64,000 nucleotides of DNA from Roseiterribacter gracilis. Its GTDB lineage: Bacteria; Pseudomonadota; Alphaproteobacteria; BOG-932; Roseiterribacteraceae. The notes beneath the pieces were generated by a model. That model ran no database searches and had not been told where the DNA came from. It saw nothing but the letters and a program-made list of their open reading frames with translations. Location of the stretch: assembly GCA_018332375.1 (NCBI GenBank), contig BOPV01000001.1:1116001-1180000 (forward strand). The letters run 5' to 3'. Both the position numbers and the translations under genes were made by a program. This document shows, piece by piece, positions 50,799 to 59,152 of this stretch. Position 1 is the stretch's first letter. The number at the start of each line of letters is the position of its first letter.

Positions 50799-50839
50799 GG
50801 GGCGAAGGCCCCTTTCGTTTGTTTGGGGGCGAAGCCCCC
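50799..50839 (+). promoter_or_regulatory. twin GC hairpins before the ffh ribosome site
   Basis: GGGGC-GAAG-GCCCC (50799-50812) and GGGGGC-GAA-GCCCCC (50825-50839) are separated by a U-rich TTTCGTTTGTTT run. GGAG (50842-50845) follows immediately, so the second stem may control access to the ribosome site. Confidence 0.5.
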
Positions 50840-50851
50840 GCGGAGCCGACC

Positions 50852-52228
50852 GTGTTCGATGCGCTGACTGGCCGTTTTGGCGACATCTTTGATCGCCTGA
50901 AAAAACGCGGCGCCCTGTCCGAGGAGGATGTGGGCGCGGTCATGCGCGAAGTGCGCGTGGCGCTGCTCGAAGCCGACGTCGCCCTGCCCGTCGTCAAAGA
51001 CTTCGTCACCCGCGTGCGCGAGCGCGCCGTCGGCGCCGAGGTGCTGCGTTCGATCACGCCCGGCCAGCAGGTCGTCAAAATCGTCCATGACGAGCTGGTC
51101 GCCATGCTCGGCGCCGAGAGCGAGACGATCGATCTCGCTGCGGTCGCACCGGTGCCGGTGCTGATGGTCGGTCTGCAGGGTTCAGGCAAAACCACAACCA
51201 CCGCCAAGATCGCACTGCGTCTCAAAGACAAAGAGCGCAAGCGCGTGTTGATGGCGTCGCTCGACGTGCGCCGTCCGGCGGCCCAGGAACAGCTGCGCGT
51301 GCTGGGCGAACAGGCCGGCGTCCCGACCTTGCCGATCGTCGCGGGACAACAGCCGGTCGAGATCGCACGCCGTGCGATGGAGACGGGTCGCCTCGAAGGC
51401 TACGACGTCGTGCTGCTCGACACGGCGGGTCGCCTGTCGATCGACGAAGCGCTGATGGACGAAGTCGTCGCCGTGCGCGACGCGACCAAGCCACACGAAA
51501 CCTTGCTCGTCGTCGATGCGATGACCGGCCAGGACGCCGTTGAAACTGCAAAACGTTTTGACGAGCGCGTGACCCTCACCGGCATCGTCATGACGCGCGT
51601 CGACGGCGACGCGCGCGGTGGTGCCGCGCTGTCGATGCGCGCGGTGACGGGCAAGCCGATCAAGCTGCTCGGCGTCGGCGAACGGATCGACGCGCTGGAA
51701 TCGTTTCACCCCGAACGCGTCGCTGGCCGCATTCTCGGGATGGGCGACGTGGTCTCGCTGGTCGAGAAAGCCGCCGAGACGATCGATCGCGACGAAGCGG
51801 AAAAGACGCTCGCCAAACTCGAGAAGGGCAATTTCGATCTCGACGATTTCGCCGGCCAGCTGCGCCAGATGCGCCGCATGGGCGGATTGGGCGGCATCAT
51901 GAACATGTTGCCCGGCGTCGCGAAGATGAAGGCGCAGATGGCCAACGCCAATGTCGACGACGGCATGCTGAAAAAGCAGGAAGCGATCATCTCGTCGATG
52001 ACCAAGCGCGAGCGCAAAGACCCGCTCAAGATTTTGAATGCGTCACGCCGGCGCCGCATCGCCACGGGCAGCGGCACCGAAGTCGCGGACGTGAACAGAT
52101 TGCTCAAGCAGTTCCAGCAGATGCAGGACGCGATGAAGCAAATGAAGAAGCTCGGGAAGAAGGGCTTCTTGCGACAGATGGCGGGAAAGATGCCGCCCGG
52201 AATGTTGCCGCCCGGTGGCCTCCGCTAA
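50852..52228 (+). CDS. ffh: signal recognition particle protein Ffh
   Basis: SRP GTPase, 458 residues: N domain (FDALTGRFGDIFDRLKKRGALSEEDV), G domain with GLQGSGKTTTTAKIAL, DVRRPAAQEQL, DTAGRL and TRVDGDARGGAAL, and a methionine-rich M domain (MRRMGGLGGIMNMLPG and following) that binds SRP RNA and signal peptides. Start is GTG at 50852 with GGAG six bases upstream; a longer frame to 50819 runs through a leader hairpin and is rejected. First gene of the ffh-rpsP-rimM-trmD-rplS unit. Confidence 0.97.
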   Translation: MFDALTGRFGDIFDRLKKRGALSEEDVGAVMREVRVALLEADVALPVVKDFVTRVRERAVGAEVLRSITPGQQVVKIVHDELVAMLGAESETIDLAAVAPVPVLMVGLQGSGKTTTTAKIALRLKDKERKRVLMASLDVRRPAAQEQLRVLGEQAGVPTLPIVAGQQPVEIARRAMETGRLEGYDVVLLDTAGRLSIDEALMDEVVAVRDATKPHETLLVVDAMTGQDAVETAKRFDERVTLTGIVMTRVDGDARGGAALSMRAVTGKPIKLLGVGERIDALESFHPERVAGRILGMGDVVSLVEKAAETIDRDEAEKTLAKLEKGNFDLDDFAGQLRQMRRMGGLGGIMNMLPGVAKMKAQMANANVDDGMLKKQEAIISSMTKRERKDPLKILNASRRRRIATGSGTEVADVNRLLKQFQQMQDAMKQMKKLGKKGFLRQMAGKMPPGMLPPGGLR

Positions 52229-52258
52229 CTCACCTATTCGTTCAACAGGAGAAGATAG

Positions 52259-52663
52259 ATGTCTGTGAAGATTCGCCTTTCGCGCGGTGGCGCAAAGAAG
52301 CGCCCGTTCTACTCGATCGTCGTTGCTGACGGCCGCAACCCGCGCGACGGCCGCTTCATCGAGAAGATCGGCACGTACAATCCGATGCTGAAGAAGGACG
52401 ACGCAAACCGTCTGATCCTGAAGACCGAGCGCGCGACCCACTGGTTGAAGCTTGGCGCCCAGCCGACCGATCGCGTCGCGCTGTTCTTCGCCAATGCCGG
52501 CCTGGTGAAGGCACCGGTCCGTCGCGACACGCCGAAGAAGTCGGCGCCGAAGGCGAAGGCCCAGGAACGCGCCAAGGCGAACGAAGCCGCTGCTGCCGCC
52601 GCCGCGACGGCTGCTGCTGCGCCGGCTCCGGCCGCCGCTGAAGGCGAAGCCCCCCAAGCTTAA
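52259..52663 (+). CDS. rpsP: 30S ribosomal protein S16
   Basis: Ribosomal protein, 134 residues. The core of about 80 residues opens [22 protein letters not shown]. It is followed by an Ala/Lys/Pro-rich extension of some 50 residues ([20 protein letters not shown] and onward) of a kind frequent in alphaproteobacteria. AGGAG lies upstream; 30 bases after ffh. Confidence 0.98.
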   Translation: MSVKIRLSRGGAKKRPFYSIVVADGRNPRDGRFIEKIGTYNPMLKKDDANRLILKTERATHWLKLGAQPTDRVALFFANAGLVKAPVRRDTPKKSAPKAKAQERAKANEAAAAAAATAAAAPAPAAAEGEAPQA

Positions 52664-52674
52664 GGAGGGGCCTA

Positions 52675-53166
52675 ATGCGCTTCTGCGTCGGGGCCTTTGC
52701 CGGCGCGCATGGCGTGCGCGGGCTGGTGAAGCTGAAAAGCTTTACCGGCGAACCCGACGCAATCCTGCGCTACCGGCCGCTGACCGATGAGGTTGGCGGG
52801 CGCGAATTCCAGGTGACGCTCGTCAGCACCGCGAAGGACTGCTTCGTGGTGAAGGTCGACGGCGTCACCACGCGCGAGGGCGCCGAGGCGTTGGCCAGTG
52901 TTCGGGTCTATGCGCCGCGGGCTGCCTTGCCGGCGACGGAAGAGGACGAGTTCTACCACGCCGACCTGATCGGGCTGGCCGCCGAGACGACCGACGGGGC
53001 CCCGTTGGGCCAGGTGGCCGGCCTCTATGATTTCGGGGCCGGCGACGTCCTCGAAATCGCGGTCCCGGGGGGCAAGCCGTTGCTGGTGCCCTTCACCCGC
53101 GCCGCCGTGCCGCAGGTCGACATGGCGGGCAAACGGGTGGTCATCGACCTGCCGGTCGAGGCCTGA
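52675..53166 (+). CDS. rimM: ribosome maturation factor RimM
   Basis: 16S rRNA processing factor, 163 residues, with the N-terminal RimM domain ([19 protein letters not shown]) and a PRC-barrel C-terminal half (FYHADLIGL to KRVVIDLP). It acts with S16, encoded just upstream, in 30S head assembly. GGAGG lies before the ATG. Confidence 0.96.
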   Translation: MRFCVGAFAGAHGVRGLVKLKSFTGEPDAILRYRPLTDEVGGREFQVTLVSTAKDCFVVKVDGVTTREGAEALASVRVYAPRAALPATEEDEFYHADLIGLAAETTDGAPLGQVAGLYDFGAGDVLEIAVPGGKPLLVPFTRAAVPQVDMAGKRVVIDLPVEA

Positions 53167-53168
53167 CC

Positions 53169-53891
53169 GTGGCCGGTTTTGCGGTCCAGCTCCTGACCTT
53201 GTTCCCGGAAATGTTCCCCGGGCCGCTGGGTCAGTCGCTAGCCGGGAAGGCCCTGGAACGCGGCGATTGGAGCCTGGAAACGCTGGACATACGGGGGTTC
53301 GCACGCGATAAGCACCGCTCCGTCGACGACACCCCCTTTGGGGGCGGGGCTGGCATGGTGATGCGCCCCGATGTGATTGACGCCGCGATCCGGTCCATCC
53401 CGGCGCGCGGTGGCGAGATCGGTCGTTTGATCTACCTGACGCCGCGAGGCGCCCTGCTCACGCAGGACAAGGTCAAGGAGATCGCGGCCAGCCCGGTGGT
53501 GACCATTCTATGCGGTCGCTACGAAGGCGTCGACGAACGGGTTCTGCAATCGCATGGCGCTGAAGAGATCAGTGTCGGCGATTACGTTTTGTCCGGTGGT
53601 GAGCCGGCGGCGATGGTGCTGATCGATGCCTGCGTCCGGTTGCTGCCGGGTGTCATGGGCAACCACACCACGCCGGACGAAGAGAGTTTCGAAGAGGGGC
53701 TACTCGAGTATCCCCACTTCACGCGGCCGGCGCTTTGGCGTGACGGCGCGGACAAGGAATGGGCGGTCCCCGAGGTCTTGATCTCGGGCCACCATGAAAA
53801 GGTCAAAGCCTGGAGACGGGCCGAGGCAGAACAAGTGACGCAAGCGCGACGGCCCGATCTTTGGGACAAGCGAGTGCGGCGCGGAAACTAA
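53169..53891 (+). CDS. trmD: tRNA (guanine37-N1)-methyltransferase
   Basis: SPOUT methyltransferase, 240 residues, making m1G37. The motifs [51 protein letters not shown] and the C-terminal [23 protein letters not shown] are all present. Start is GTG at 53169, two bases after rimM. Confidence 0.97.
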   Translation: MAGFAVQLLTLFPEMFPGPLGQSLAGKALERGDWSLETLDIRGFARDKHRSVDDTPFGGGAGMVMRPDVIDAAIRSIPARGGEIGRLIYLTPRGALLTQDKVKEIAASPVVTILCGRYEGVDERVLQSHGAEEISVGDYVLSGGEPAAMVLIDACVRLLPGVMGNHTTPDEESFEEGLLEYPHFTRPALWRDGADKEWAVPEVLISGHHEKVKAWRRAEAEQVTQARRPDLWDKRVRRGN

Positions 53892-53948
53892 ACCAAGATC
53901 CCGGCTTCGTTTCGGCGGAGTACGGTTTGACGATGAAGGATTTGAACG

Positions 53949-54335
53949 ATGAACGTGCTGCAGAAGCTTGAACAAGACGAGATCGCTTCGGTCTCGAAGA
54001 CCATCCCGGAATTCTCGCCGGGCGACACGGTGAAGGTGAACGTGAAAGTCGTCGAAGGTACGCGTGAACGCGTGCAGGCCTTCGAAGGCGTGGTGATCGG
54101 CAAGAAGAACGCCGGCATCAACAGCTCGTTCACTGTGCGCAAGATCAGCTACGGCGAAGGCGTCGAGCGTGTCTTCCCGCTGTACAGCCCGCGTATTGAT
54201 TCAGTTGAGCTGGTTCGCCGTGGCGACGTCCGCCGCGCGAAGCTCTATTACCTGCGCGGTCTGCGCGGGAAGAAGGCGCGTATCGCCGAACGCACCACCG
54301 GCCACGGCCTCGGTGAAGCCGGCAGCGACGAATAA
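53949..54335 (+). CDS. rplS: 50S ribosomal protein L19
   Basis: Ribosomal protein, 128 residues ([64 protein letters not shown]). Last gene of the operon, with an intrinsic terminator 27 bases beyond. Confidence 0.98.
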   Translation: MNVLQKLEQDEIASVSKTIPEFSPGDTVKVNVKVVEGTRERVQAFEGVVIGKKNAGINSSFTVRKISYGEGVERVFPLYSPRIDSVELVRRGDVRRAKLYYLRGLRGKKARIAERTTGHGLGEAGSDE

Positions 54336-54361
54336 TTCGTCGCCTTAGCGCACAACGATGC

Positions 54362-54396
54362 AACGGCGGGACTGCAAAGTCCCGCCGTTTTCGTTT
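54362..54396 (+). terminator. intrinsic terminator of the ffh-rplS operon
   Basis: A 12-base perfect stem (AACGGCGGGACT at 54362-54373, loop GCAA, AGTCCCGCCGTT at 54378-54389) is followed by TTCGTTT. It may also serve the convergent PhzF gene. Confidence 0.85.
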
Positions 54397-54399
54397 GCG

Positions 54400-55275
54400 T
54401 CACACGTGCAATTCGCCAGTGAACACGATCACGCCTGCGCCCGACAGGTCTGGCTCGGGCGTCAACTGCACGTGCAGCAGACTTCGCCGTCCCATGCGCA
54501 CGCCCTGCTCGATCACCAAACTCGCATCGGCTGCGATGAATTTCTCGGACGCGAGATAGGCCGCAAGCGGTCCGGCTGCGGTTCCCGTCGCTGCGTCTTC
54601 CCACAGACCGATTGTCGGATTGAAAAACCGCGCATAGGCGGCGGACGGCCGTGCCGGATCGAACGCGTAGACGTAGCAACCTTCCGCGCCGACCGGCCGT
54701 AACTGCGCAACCAACGCGTCGGCGTTGGCAACACAACGATCGACCGTCGCGGGATCGCGCACGCGCACCATCAAATGCGCAGCACCCGTCTCGGCCGTAC
54801 GCGGCGGCGGATGCAGCACGACGTCATCGACGCGTAGACCCAACGACGCAGCAAGCGCATCGACGGTCTCCAGCTTCGCACCGAGCCGCAACGGCGCTTG
54901 CCGCATGCGGCCGTGCACACGACCGTCGCGCCGACCCAGTACGATCGGCAACACGTCATCACCGATTTCCTGCTGGAACGTGCGCGGCTCGCTGAGATCG
55001 CCGAGCTTGCCGCGCTCGCCCAACCACAACCACGCGCCCAATGCATTGTGTCCGGCGCCCGAAACTTCGACGCCGCTGGCGGTGAAGGACCGCAAGCGCC
55101 AGTCGGCGCGCGTGCTGGGCAGCAGGAAGGTCGTCTCGGCCTGGTTGAACTCGGCGGCAATGCGCCGGAGCGTGTCCTCGGCCAGCCCCTCGCCGCCCTC
55201 GACCACCGCCAACGGATTTCCCTGCAGCGGCGCATCGGCAAAGACGTCGATCAGACCGGCAACCAGCGTAGCCAT
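54400..55275 (-). CDS. PhzF-family isomerase/epimerase-like protein
   Basis: PhzF/diaminopimelate-epimerase-like fold, 291 residues. Opens VDVFADAPLQGNPLAVV-like (IDVFADAPLQGNPLAVVEG), with a catalytic Glu in FNQAETTFLL, the GHNALGAWLWL segment and GLWEDAATGTAAGPLAAYL. Substrate of most members is unknown; phenazine synthesis is not implied. GGGAG lies upstream of ATG 55275. Divergent from the LysR regulator, which probably controls it. Confidence 0.9.
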   Translation of the reverse strand: MATLVAGLIDVFADAPLQGNPLAVVEGGEGLAEDTLRRIAAEFNQAETTFLLPSTRADWRLRSFTASGVEVSGAGHNALGAWLWLGERGKLGDLSEPRTFQQEIGDDVLPIVLGRRDGRVHGRMRQAPLRLGAKLETVDALAASLGLRVDDVVLHPPPRTAETGAAHLMVRVRDPATVDRCVANADALVAQLRPVGAEGCYVYAFDPARPSAAYARFFNPTIGLWEDAATGTAAGPLAAYLASEKFIAADASLVIEQGVRMGRRSLLHVQLTPEPDLSGAGVIVFTGELHV

Positions 55276-55287
55276 CGAAACAACTCC

Positions 55288-55382
55288 CAAAGATGAACTG
55301 AAATCAGCCAGCCCATCTCGACGCAGATCGCTTCACCAGCGCAAAGTCGAATTGATCAGGACAAAGATGAGGTTGATTCAGC
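55288..55382. promoter_or_regulatory. divergent PhzF/LysR region with direct repeats
   Basis: Two related 21-base direct repeats beginning CAAAGATGA and ending TCAGC (55288-55308 and 55362-55382, 16 of 21 identical) lie 74 bases apart, start to start, between the divergent genes. They may be regulator half-sites; the second also carries the LysR ribosome site (GATGAGG). Confidence 0.4.
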
Positions 55383-56261
55383 ATGGCCCGGCCCTCGCTC
55401 CCAGCCCTGCGTGCGTTCGAAGCGGCGGCGCGACTGGCCAGCTTCAAAGAAGCCGCGTCCGAGCTGTTCGTGACGCCGACCGCGATCAGCCATCAGCTCA
55501 AACAGCTCGAAACCCAGCTCGGCGTGCGCGTGCTCGATCGCAGCCCGCGCGCGGTCACGCTGACCGACGACGGACGTGTGTTGTTCGATGCGGTGACGAG
55601 CGCGTTCGCAACCATCGACATTGCGATCGACCGGTTGCAGCAGCAGCAAACAACCAAAGTGATCACGCTGTCGGCGACGACGTCGTTTCTCAGCCAGTGG
55701 CTGGTGCCGCGGCTCGACGCGTTACGCCGCGCACTGCCCGATTTGGATTTGCGTCTGCACGCATCGGTCAAGCTTGCCGAGCTGCGCCCTGGCACGGTCG
55801 ACGTTGCGATCCGCTATGGCAAAGGTCCGTTCAATGCAGTCGACGCGGTCGCATTGCGCGCCGATCAATTTGCGCCCGTCTGCAGCCCATCGCTGCGCAT
55901 CGCCCGCCCACAGGATCTGCAGCAAGCGCGGCTGATCCATGTCGACGGGCGCGTTGCACCGCGGCCGGCGCCGGATTGGCGACGCTGGTGCGACGCTGCA
56001 AACGTCACCGGCATCGACGTAACGCAGGGGCTGCGCTTCACCGACAGTCTGCACGCGGTGCAAGCCGCGATTGCAGGACACGGTATCGCAATCGTCAGTC
56101 TGGTTCTGGTTGCGGACGCGCTTGCAGCCGGACTGTTGGTGCAGCCATTTGCGATGACCTTGCCGGGCGAGACCTATCACTTTGCATGCGCGCCTGCGCT
56201 GCGCGAACGCGCCGACATTGCGCGTTTGCGTGACTGGTTTCGCGACACGCTCGCAGCATAA
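55383..56261 (+). CDS. LysR-family transcriptional regulator (GcvA-like)
   Basis: Regulator of 292 residues: N-terminal winged HTH (LRAFEAAARLASFKEAASELFVTPTAISHQLKQLE) and a periplasmic-binding-like effector domain (VITLSATTSFLSQWLVPRL, VDVAIRYGKGPF). The spacing resembles the GcvA/AmpR-like group. Divergent from the PhzF-family gene, its likely target. Followed by an intrinsic terminator. Confidence 0.93.
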   Translation: MARPSLPALRAFEAAARLASFKEAASELFVTPTAISHQLKQLETQLGVRVLDRSPRAVTLTDDGRVLFDAVTSAFATIDIAIDRLQQQQTTKVITLSATTSFLSQWLVPRLDALRRALPDLDLRLHASVKLAELRPGTVDVAIRYGKGPFNAVDAVALRADQFAPVCSPSLRIARPQDLQQARLIHVDGRVAPRPAPDWRRWCDAANVTGIDVTQGLRFTDSLHAVQAAIAGHGIAIVSLVLVADALAAGLLVQPFAMTLPGETYHFACAPALRERADIARLRDWFRDTLAA

Positions 56262-56265
56262 AAAA

Positions 56266-56289
56266 CGGCGGGCAAGGCCCGCCGCTTTT
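56266..56289 (+). terminator. intrinsic terminator of the LysR gene
   Basis: An 8-base perfect stem (CGGCGGGC at 56266-56273, loop AAG, GCCCGCCG at 56277-56284) is followed by CTTTT. Confidence 0.75.
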
Positions 56290-56293
56290 GACG

Positions 56294-56497
56294 TCATCCA
56301 GCTGCCCGTCGCCGATCGAATATGCGTCCCACCGACGCCATACCGCGCGACAACAGCTCCCGTACGGCCGCGGCCCGGCTCGGGCAACGGTAGTCGTAAC
56401 GGAAGTCGTCAAGCTGCCGGAGCTCGTCCCCCGACAACATGATCTGCAACCGTTCGCCGCGCGAAAGCGGCGTTCCTTTTTTGGTCACTTCGGTCAT
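56294..56497 (-). CDS. small ribbon-helix-helix-like protein
   Basis: Basic protein of 67 residues with a ribbon-helix-helix look: a short strand (LQIMLSGDELRQLDDF) followed by helix 2 (SRAAAVRELLSRGM). This fold is typical of Arc/MetJ-type DNA-binding regulators and antitoxins. No toxin gene is adjacent. A GGAAC-N17-GTT element lies directly upstream (56508-56532), implying a nearly leaderless stress transcript. ATG at 56440 is an alternative start. Confidence 0.7.
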   Translation of the reverse strand: MTEVTKKGTPLSRGERLQIMLSGDELRQLDDFRYDYRCPSRAAAVRELLSRGMASVGRIFDRRRAAG

Positions 56498-56507
56498 CGA
56501 GGTAAAA

Positions 56508-56532
56508 AACCCTGATGCCGAACTGTGGTTCC
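56508..56532 (-). promoter_or_regulatory. possible EcfG-type promoter of the ribbon-helix-helix gene
   Basis: On the minus strand GGAAC (56532-56528), 17 bases, GTT (56510-56508). The expected start is within about four bases of the ATG at 56497, so the transcript would be leaderless or the match is chance. Confidence 0.4.
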
Positions 56533-56600
56533 GCGCAAAAGCGGATCAGCACTCGTGTCACGGGATTGCCACCAGCGGTTAATACCGCCGGCCGCGCGCC

Positions 56601-56987
56601 TTACGCCGCCGGATGCTGCACGCCGAGGGCCACGCGCATCGCCTCGGCAAGCGACACGGTCGTGTAGGGCTTGGACAGGACGTGGCAGTCGTTGAACCGC
56701 GCCCCACCATCCAACCGGTCATAGCCGGTCGTGAACAGCAAGGTGACGCCCTGGTCCTGCAGCGCTTCGGCCAACGGAAACACCGGCTGCCGTCCCAACG
56801 ACACGTCGAGAATTGCGAGATCGAATTTGCGGTCGCCCAACAAGGCGAAACCTTCGTCGAGCGAGCGCGCCGGGCCCGACACTTCGACGCCCAACGAATC
56901 CAGCATGTCTTCCAGAGTCATGCTGACCAGCGGATCGTCTTCGACGACCAGCACTTTCAAACCAGGCGGAACGCGAACTTCGTTCAT
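56601..56987 (-). CDS. single-domain response regulator
   Basis: Stand-alone receiver, 128 residues: VVEDDPLVSM acid pocket, LAILDVSLG phospho-Asp, TTGYD, and LSKPYTT lysine. Its start overlaps the stop of the preceding hybrid kinase (ATGA). It is the last gene of the right-hand signalling operon, the probable phosphate acceptor or sink of that cascade. Confidence 0.93.
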   Translation of the reverse strand: MNEVRVPPGLKVLVVEDDPLVSMTLEDMLDSLGVEVSGPARSLDEGFALLGDRKFDLAILDVSLGRQPVFPLAEALQDQGVTLLFTTGYDRLDGGARFNDCHVLSKPYTTVSLAEAMRVALGVQHPAA

Positions 56988-59152
56988 GCGGCCTCCGGCT
57001 CATCGAGCAGCGCGCGAATACGCGTCGCAAGGTCGGCACGGCGATAGGGTTTGCGCAGCAACGCCGCGCCGCGCGGAAGCTCTACGTCGCCGGCATAGCC
57101 GGTCGTGAGTAGAACGCGCAGGCCGGGACGGCGCCCGCGCGCCGCTTCGGCCAATTGTGGCCCGCTCATTCCCGGCATGGTCACGTCCGAGAAGACGGCC
57201 TGCACATCGATTCTGTTTTCCAGCACGCCCAAGGCGGCAACTCCGCTTTCTGCTTCTACAACTTGATAGCCAAATTCCGAGAGAGTCGCAGCGACGACTT
57301 TCCGGACTTCGCGGTCGTCTTCGACGACCAGGACGGTTTCTCCGCGCCCGCGCAGCGTTTCCGCCGGCGGCGCATCCCGTTCGGCCGGCGTCGCAACCAA
57401 AGATGCAGCAACACCTTCGGCGCGCGGCAGCAGCAAGGTCACGACCGTGCCGACGTCCTTCTCGCTTTCGATCTGGATATGGCCGTTCGACTGTTTGACA
57501 TAGCCGTAGGTCGTCGACAGGCCGAGACCGGTGCCGCGCCCGACTTCTTTTGTGGTGAAGAACGGTTCGAACACGCGCGCCAGCACGTCGGGCGGAATGC
57601 CCGTGCCGGTATCGGCAACGCGCACGGCGACATATTCGCCGACGATCCGTTCCGGTGCAGGTGAACCGAACCAGACTCCGTCGAAGTTCTTGTTCTCGAC
57701 CGAGATCGCAAGCTGTCCGCCGTCGGGCATCGCGTCGCGCGCATTGACCGCAAGATTGGCGATGGTGGTTTCCAACCCGGTCGGATCGAGATTGACCGGC
57801 CACACGCCTTCGGCGACGTCGAGCGTCACTTCGATCGTTTCGCCCAAGGTTCGGCGCAACAAATCGGTCATCGAACTGACCAGCCCCGACAATTCGATGA
57901 CGCGCGCATTGAGCGTTTCTTTGCGTGAGAACGCCAACAGCCTGCGCGTCATGTCGGCGCAACGTAGCGCACCGTCGAGCGCCATGCGCGCACGCTTGGC
58001 CGCTTTGGGATCGCTCTCGAAGTTCGACTGCAGCAAATCGAGATTGCCGATCACGATCGCGAGCATGTTGTTGAAGTCGTGTGCAATGCCGCCGGTCAGA
58101 CGCCCGACCGTCTCCAGCTTGCGTGCATGCTGCAACTGTTCTTCCAGCTCTTTGCGATCCGTGACGTCGACCGTCATGCCTTGGATCTCAACCGGTTCGC
58201 CGCGTTCGTCGGTGCGCAACGCGGTTTCGCACAGCAGCCAGCGCCATTCGCCTGATCCGGTCAGGAACCGGAACTCGGCACTGCCACGCCCTTCAGCCAG
58301 CGCGGTGCGGAAGCTGTCGAGGACGCGGGCGCGATCGTCTTCGTGCGTGCGCTGGTGCCAGAACCACGGCTCGTAAAACCGGTCGGTCGGGAATCCCAAC
58401 CACGATTCACGCTTGCCGCCGGACTGGGTGATGAACAGAGGCCGCGCGAAATCATGCGGCGCCATCGTGAACAGATCGACCGGCAGCGACTGCAGGATCA
58501 TCGCCTGCTGTTCCGACGTGCGCCGCAATTCGCGTTCGGTCGCAAGCTGGGCGGCGCGCATGCGCATATTTTCTTCGAACAGGAATCGCTCGGCTTCGGC
58601 GCGGCGACGGATCTGTTCGGTCTTGCGGAACAGCTGAACGAAGATCGAAACCTTGGATCGCAGGATCAGCGGATCGAACGGTTTGAACACATAGTCGACC
58701 GCGCCGGCGGTGTAGCCGCGGAAGACATGCACGTCGTCCTTGTTGACCGCGGTCAAAAAGATGATCGGCGTGCGCGACGAGCGTTCGCGGCTGCGGATCA
58801 AGGTGGCGGCCTCGTAGCCGTCCATTTCGGGCATCTGCACGTCGAGCAGGATCACCGCGAAGTCCTGGCGCAGAACTTCGCGCAGCGCGTCCTGGCCCGA
58901 TCGCGCCTGCACGATCTCGATCCCCGGTTCGCGCAGAATTTCCTCAAGCGCGAAGAGGTTGCGCGGATCGTCGTCCACAATCAGCACGCGCGGCACGATC
59001 GCAGCGCTTGGCGGCGCGCGTGTGATTTCCTCGGCGCTTGCCGAATCGGCAGGCGGATGCGGCGCCGCCGCGGGCATTGCGTCCCGCGGCGGATCCGATT
59101 CACCCGCCGGACCGTTCGGGTCCGGCATGTCTGCCATCTCTAAACTTGCCAT
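56984..59152 (-). CDS. receiver-PAS hybrid histidine kinase with C-terminal receiver
   Basis: Cytoplasmic hybrid kinase, 722 residues. A Pro/Ala-rich N-terminus precedes an N-terminal receiver (about 55-175; IVDDDPRNLFALEE, LLDVQMPEMDGYE, KPFDP), a PAS/PAC domain, HisKA (GGIAHDFNNML), HATPase (GTGLGLSTTYGYV) and a C-terminal receiver (VVEDDREVRKV, SDVTMPGMSG, RKPYRRAD). An N-terminal receiver implies it is itself phosphorylated, probably by the poly-HAMP kinase encoded immediately upstream. ATG at 59152 shares one base with that gene's stop (TGATG). Confidence 0.94.
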   Translation of the reverse strand: MASLEMADMPDPNGPAGESDPPRDAMPAAAPHPPADSASAEEITRAPPSAAIVPRVLIVDDDPRNLFALEEILREPGIEIVQARSGQDALREVLRQDFAVILLDVQMPEMDGYEAATLIRSRERSSRTPIIFLTAVNKDDVHVFRGYTAGAVDYVFKPFDPLILRSKVSIFVQLFRKTEQIRRRAEAERFLFEENMRMRAAQLATERELRRTSEQQAMILQSLPVDLFTMAPHDFARPLFITQSGGKRESWLGFPTDRFYEPWFWHQRTHEDDRARVLDSFRTALAEGRGSAEFRFLTGSGEWRWLLCETALRTDERGEPVEIQGMTVDVTDRKELEEQLQHARKLETVGRLTGGIAHDFNNMLAIVIGNLDLLQSNFESDPKAAKRARMALDGALRCADMTRRLLAFSRKETLNARVIELSGLVSSMTDLLRRTLGETIEVTLDVAEGVWPVNLDPTGLETTIANLAVNARDAMPDGGQLAISVENKNFDGVWFGSPAPERIVGEYVAVRVADTGTGIPPDVLARVFEPFFTTKEVGRGTGLGLSTTYGYVKQSNGHIQIESEKDVGTVVTLLLPRAEGVAASLVATPAERDAPPAETLRGRGETVLVVEDDREVRKVVAATLSEFGYQVVEAESGVAALGVLENRIDVQAVFSDVTMPGMSGPQLAEAARGRRPGLRVLLTTGYAGDVELPRGAALLRKPYRRADLATRIRALLDEPEAA

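Noticed and set aside
54400-55275. Phenazine biosynthesis from the PhzF-family gene
   Set aside because: No other phz genes are near; most family members are unrelated isomerase-like proteins.
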